Assembly (NCBI GenBank): GCA_934500865.1
Contig: CAKSUD010000037.1
Location: forward strand, 1 to 15,321
Origin: an uncultured Clostridia bacterium
GTDB taxonomy: Bacteria > Bacillota > Clostridia > TANB77 > RGIG9151
Length of the DNA stretch: 15,321 bases
Direction of reading: 5' to 3'
Translations under genes and position numbers: made by a program
Shown: piece by piece, positions 12,738 through 15,321 of the stretch
How positions within the stretch are numbered: position 1 is the first letter of the stretch
Layout of the letters: every line of letters begins with the position of its first letter
Notes under the pieces: generated by a model
Seen by the model: the letters and a program-made list of their open reading frames with translations, nothing else
Databases searched by the model: none
Told to the model about the DNA's origin: nothing

Positions 12738-13628
12738 ATGGAAAAGGCAAAAGTTTATTTTATAAAGGAGATTACTCCTGAAAATGTTATTAAGGCATAT
12801 CTCGCTTTAGGTAAGAAATTACCTGGAAAAGTTGCTGTAAAGGTTCACTCCGGAGAGAAAGGAAATCAAAATTATCTTAAGCCTGAATTTATGAAACCAA
12901 TGGTTGAATATGTAAATGGCACAATTGTTGAATGTAATACTGCTTATGGCGGAGAGAGAAATTCTTCTGAAAAACATTTAAAGTTACTTAAGGAAAATGG
13001 TTGGAGTAAATACTTTACAGTTGACCTTATGGATGAGGTAGGACCGGATATGATTTTACCGATAGAAAATGGCCATATGTTAAAGGAAAATTATGTAGGA
13101 AAGAATATGGCTAATTATGATTCAATGTTAGTTTTATCGCATTTTAAAGGTCATCCTATGGGGGGATATGGCGGTGCATTAAAGCAATTGTCAATTGGCT
13201 GTGGTTCATCAGCCGGAAAGACATGGATTCATTCTGCCGGAAAAGAGAAAGACCAAGAAAAGCTTTGGGACAATCTACCTGAACAAGATAAGTTCTTAGA
13301 ATCAATGGCAGACGCTGCTGAATCAGTTGTTAAGTATTTTGATAATAAGGGTGGAATGGCTTTTATCAATGTTATGTGTAATATGAGTGTGGACTGCGAC
13401 TGCTGTGCTGTTGCTGAAGATCCTTGTATGAAAGATATTGGAATACTTGCATCACTAGACCCTATTGCTATTGACCAAGCTTGTATAGATTTAGTAAAAA
13501 ATAGTACAGACCCGGGAAAGGAACATTTCTTAGAGCGAGTTAATTCAAGACATGGTACACATACAATTGATAGTGCAGTGGAGCTTGGGTTTGGTACAAA
13601 AGAGTATGAACTTATAAATTTAGATTAA
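12738..13628 (+). CDS. DUF362 domain protein with C-terminal cysteine cluster
   Basis: A 296-residue cytoplasmic protein with no signal peptide. ATG 12738 has AAGGAGAGG at 12720-12728. The whole chain is a DUF362 domain: VAVKVHSGEKGNQN at about 32-45, IVECNTAYGG at 63-72, the strongly conserved LSHFKGHPMGGYGGALK at 133-149, and a cysteine group at Cys214, Cys220, Cys222, Cys223 and Cys230 (the NMSVDCDCCAVAEDPCM stretch). Many DUF362 proteins carry ferredoxin domains; this one does not, but the cysteine cluster could bind a metal or Fe-S centre. The biochemical function of the family is not established. It lies 45 bases after trpS with a possible weak promoter (TATACT at 12709-12714) and is closed by its own terminator. 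Confidence 0.92.
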   Translation: MEKAKVYFIKEITPENVIKAYLALGKKLPGKVAVKVHSGEKGNQNYLKPEFMKPMVEYVNGTIVECNTAYGGERNSSEKHLKLLKENGWSKYFTVDLMDEVGPDMILPIENGHMLKENYVGKNMANYDSMLVLSHFKGHPMGGYGGALKQLSIGCGSSAGKTWIHSAGKEKDQEKLWDNLPEQDKFLESMADAAESVVKYFDNKGGMAFINVMCNMSVDCDCCAVAEDPCMKDIGILASLDPIAIDQACIDLVKNSTDPGKEHFLERVNSRHGTHTIDSAVELGFGTKEYELINLD

Positions 13629-13643
13629 TAATGTATTTGGAAG

Positions 13644-13681
13644 AGAGGCTGTAAAAACTAAATTTTTACGACCTCTTTTTT
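13644..13681 (+). terminator. Intrinsic terminator after the DUF362 gene
   Basis: A stem made of AGAGG (13644-13648) with CCTCT (13672-13676) and GTAAAAA (13651-13657) with TTTTTAC (13663-13669) is interrupted by one mismatch and one wobble. The loop is 5 bases, and a T run spans 13676-13681. Confidence 0.85.
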
Positions 13682-13693
13682 GATACAAATTTA

Positions 13694-13722
13694 TTGACTT
13701 TAGCGAACATATGTTTTATAAT
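13694..13722 (+). promoter_or_regulatory. Sigma-A promoter of dinB
   Basis: TTGACT (13694-13699), 17 bases, TATAAT (13717-13722), 11 of 12 consensus bases. The LexA-type box lies entirely in the spacer, an ideal place for repression. Confidence 0.85.
13704..13717 (+). promoter_or_regulatory. LexA (SOS) operator of dinB
   Basis: CGAACATATGTTTT agrees with the Gram-positive LexA consensus CGAACRNRYGTTYG at all but the last position, with perfect GAACATATGTT core symmetry around the centre except at its ends. Its place between the -35 and -10 of a translesion polymerase gene makes the call strong. Confidence 0.85.
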
Positions 13723-13739
13723 TCCGTTAGGTGGTATAA

Positions 13740-14960
13740 ATGGAACGGAAAATTTTACATGTTGATGTGAATAATGCTTTTTTAAGTTGGTCTGCAATAG
13801 ATATTTTAAATAATGACGGGGGTATAGATATACGAACAATTCCGTCAGCAGTTGCGGGTGATGAGGAAAGACGTTCGGGAATTATCTTAGCTAAAAGTAT
13901 GAAAGCAAAAGCATGTGGAGTAGTAACCGGTGAAACAATATATCAAGCGAGGAAGAAATGTCCTAATATTAGATTGTTCCCGAGTAATTATAAATTTTAT
14001 AAAGAATGTTCAAATAAGCTATATAACTTGCTTTTAGAATATACGGATAAGATAGAGAGATTTAGTGTTGATGAATGTTTTCTTGATATGACTGAGTTTT
14101 TAGGAAAGAGGAAACTAGAAGATGTTGCAAACGAAATAAATAGACGTGTAAGAGAAGAACTAAAATTTACTGTTAATGTAGGAATTGCAAACAATAAGCT
14201 TTTGGCTAAAATGGCTTCGGATTTTTCAAAACCGGATAAAGTACATACCTTATATAAAGAAGAAATTACTACTAAAATGTGGCCACTTCCTGTTTCAGAT
14301 TTATTTATGCTAGGTAGAAAAACTGTTCCAAAATTAAATAATATCGGAATAAGAACTATAGGGGAACTAGCCAAAACAGATAAGAATAGACTTATAAGAA
14401 TGTTTGGAAAACACGGAAAAATGATGTGGGAATATGCAAACGGAATTGATGAATCGGAAGTGATTTATTTACCAGAGAAACCTAAGGGAATAGGTAACTC
14501 GGTTACTTTGCCGAACGATGTAAATAATAAAGAGGAATTGTATAACATTATTTTTTCTTTAGTTGAGCAAGTGGCATACCGACTTAGACAAGAAGGATTA
14601 AAATCATCTAGTATAAATGTTCAATTAAGGACTAAAGATTTTAGAGATTTTTCGCATCAAGGCAAGCTGGCAATAGCTACCTGTAATACGCAAGATATTG
14701 CTAAAAAAGCTAGGGAGCTACTTGATGAAATGTATAAGAATAATGTGCCTATAAGGCTTGTCGGAGTTAGAGTTGATAAATTAGAAGATAAGGATAAGGG
14801 TCAACTTTCATTGTTTGATAATAAACTAAATGAAAAGCAAAAGAAAATTGATGATACTATTGATTTGCTTAGAAGTAAATATGGATATAGAAGTATAACA
14901 AGGGCTACGGATTTAAATAATGACGTGAAGTTTAAGCCAAAGAGGGATAAGCTTGAATAA
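13740..14960 (+). CDS. dinB: DNA polymerase IV (Y-family translesion polymerase)
   Basis: A 406-residue Y-family polymerase that copies past damaged bases at the cost of fidelity. The ATG at 13740 follows AGGTGG at 13729-13734. Palm-domain catalytic acids are Asp9 (in LHVDVNNAFLSW) and Asp111-Glu112 (in FSVDECFLDMTE), with steric gate Phe14. Residues of about 180-235 hold helix-hairpin-helix thumb motifs (NNIGIRTIGELA). Residues of about 245-345 are the little-finger domain (GIGNSVTLPNDV). QLSLF at 355-359 is a canonical beta-clamp-binding motif. The first motif departs from the usual HVDMDxFFA: Asn11 replaces the second Asp. This form occurs in a clostridial subgroup, from what I recall. Transcription is from a near-consensus promoter overlapped by a LexA box, so it should be SOS-inducible. 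There is no terminator immediately after it. Confidence 0.95.
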   Translation: MERKILHVDVNNAFLSWSAIDILNNDGGIDIRTIPSAVAGDEERRSGIILAKSMKAKACGVVTGETIYQARKKCPNIRLFPSNYKFYKECSNKLYNLLLEYTDKIERFSVDECFLDMTEFLGKRKLEDVANEINRRVREELKFTVNVGIANNKLLAKMASDFSKPDKVHTLYKEEITTKMWPLPVSDLFMLGRKTVPKLNNIGIRTIGELAKTDKNRLIRMFGKHGKMMWEYANGIDESEVIYLPEKPKGIGNSVTLPNDVNNKEELYNIIFSLVEQVAYRLRQEGLKSSSINVQLRTKDFRDFSHQGKLAIATCNTQDIAKKARELLDEMYKNNVPIRLVGVRVDKLEDKDKGQLSLFDNKLNEKQKKIDDTIDLLRSKYGYRSITRATDLNNDVKFKPKRDKLE

Positions 14961-14963
14961 AAC

Positions 14964-14992
14964 TTGCAAATCAAAACATTTTATGTTAATAT
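14964..14992 (+). promoter_or_regulatory. Possible promoter of the zinc-ribbon gene
   Basis: TTGCAA (14964-14969), 17 bases, TAATAT (14987-14992) with a TG one base before the -10. The leader that follows contains an 8-bp hairpin, AAAACAAG (15017-15024) with CTTGTTTT (15031-15038) and a loop of six T's. Confidence 0.45.
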
Positions 14993-15062
14993 AGGAACGT
15001 TGGAATTATTGCTTTAAAAACAAGTTTTTTCTTGTTTTGGTTGTAAAATTACGGAGGTAAAT

Positions 15063-15321
15063 ATGGGAAAACTAATTGAAGGACTTTGGGATTGCAGGTA
15101 TTGTGATACTAAAGGTATTCTTGGAAGATACCGCGAATGTCCGAATTGTGGTAAGGCTAGAGATGGAGACACAAAGTTTTATATGCCACAAAAACATTCA
15201 TATGTAGAGGAAGATAAGGCAAAGAAAATTAATAGAAATCCCGATTGGGTTTGCAATTACTGCGGAGAACAATTAAATTCGGATAATGATAAGTTCTGCA
15301 AGTCTTGTGGAGCTCCAAGGG
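15063..15321 (+). CDS. Zinc-ribbon protein, N-terminal part (3' end outside window)
   Basis: ATG 15063 has GGAGG at 15053-15057, and 86 codons stay open to the window edge. The visible part opens MGKLIEGLWDCRYC and contains three to four CxxC pairs: Cys-Arg-Tyr-Cys at 11-14, Cys-Pro-Asn-Cys at about 28-31, Cys-Asn-Tyr-Cys at about 63-66 and Cys-Lys-Ser-Cys at about 79-82. They form two RanBP2/rubredoxin-like zinc ribbons joined by a charged linker. The pattern of a Trp, CxxC, about 13 residues and then CPNCG repeats in both halves (GLWDCRYC and DWVCNYC), so the N-terminus looks like a duplicated ribbon module. In longer relatives such ribbons precede membrane or other domains, but nothing beyond this is visible, so no function is proposed. 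Confidence 0.8.
   Translation, partial: MGKLIEGLWDCRYCDTKGILGRYRECPNCGKARDGDTKFYMPQKHSYVEEDKAKKINRNPDWVCNYCGEQLNSDNDKFCKSCGAPR

Noticed and set aside
13997..14374. A 125-residue minus-strand frame inside dinB
   Set aside because: It lies opposite the DinB palm and thumb domains, with no start signals and a Ser/Leu-rich low-quality sequence typical of antisense frames.

Overview
The window looks like a chromosomal segment of a low-GC, Gram-positive anaerobe of the class Clostridia. The base composition is AT-rich, with some stretches below 30% GC. Ribosome-binding sites are strong GGAGG types, often paired with GTG or TTG starts. The gene set also fits: YycH/YycI regulators of the WalRK system, an AbrB-type regulator with a C-terminal cysteine cluster, SpoIIIAA, a TGS-domain nucleoside kinase and a DUF362 protein. 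No phage, transposon, CRISPR array or conjugative gene is visible, so this is mostly core and housekeeping DNA.

Layout. (1) 1-2882: the 3' end of a membrane protein, then a probable operon of a small secreted protein, yycH and yycI, closed by a strong terminator. A perfect match to the WalR binding consensus lies just upstream of the operon. (2) 2888-3185: a convergent abrB-like gene with its own promoter. (3) 3219-4723: an nfeD/SPFH (stomatin-like) membrane-domain pair with a terminator. (4) 4744-9132: spoIIIAA without its usual spoIIIAB-AH partners, a long-chain acyl-CoA synthetase, and a TGS-domain nucleoside (uridine-type) kinase whose reading frame is cut by an in-frame TAA. (5) 9139-10520: a secreted serine hydrolase of beta-lactamase fold on the minus strand, with a consensus sigma-A promoter. 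(6) 10565-11498: smpB and ssrA (tmRNA), the two halves of trans-translation, about 5 bases apart and sharing one terminator. (7) 11565-13681: trpS (TrpRS II-like) and a DUF362 protein. (8) 13694-14960: dinB (DNA polymerase IV) with a LexA-type box between its -35 and -10. (9) 15063 to the edge: the start of a zinc-ribbon protein.

How the genes work together. YycH, YycI and the small secreted protein are most likely membrane or extracytoplasmic modulators of the WalK kinase, with possible feedback through the WalR box. NfeD and SPFH proteins normally act as a pair in membrane microdomains. SmpB and tmRNA rescue stalled ribosomes, and the tag read here is ANNNELALAA. DinB would be induced by DNA damage through LexA.

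The points that most deserve a second look are the interrupted nucleoside kinase, the solitary spoIIIAA, the WalR box in front of yycHI, the LexA box in the dinB promoter with its unusual N-terminal motif, and the TrpRS II-type synthetase. I see no convincing sign of an entirely new multi-gene system.
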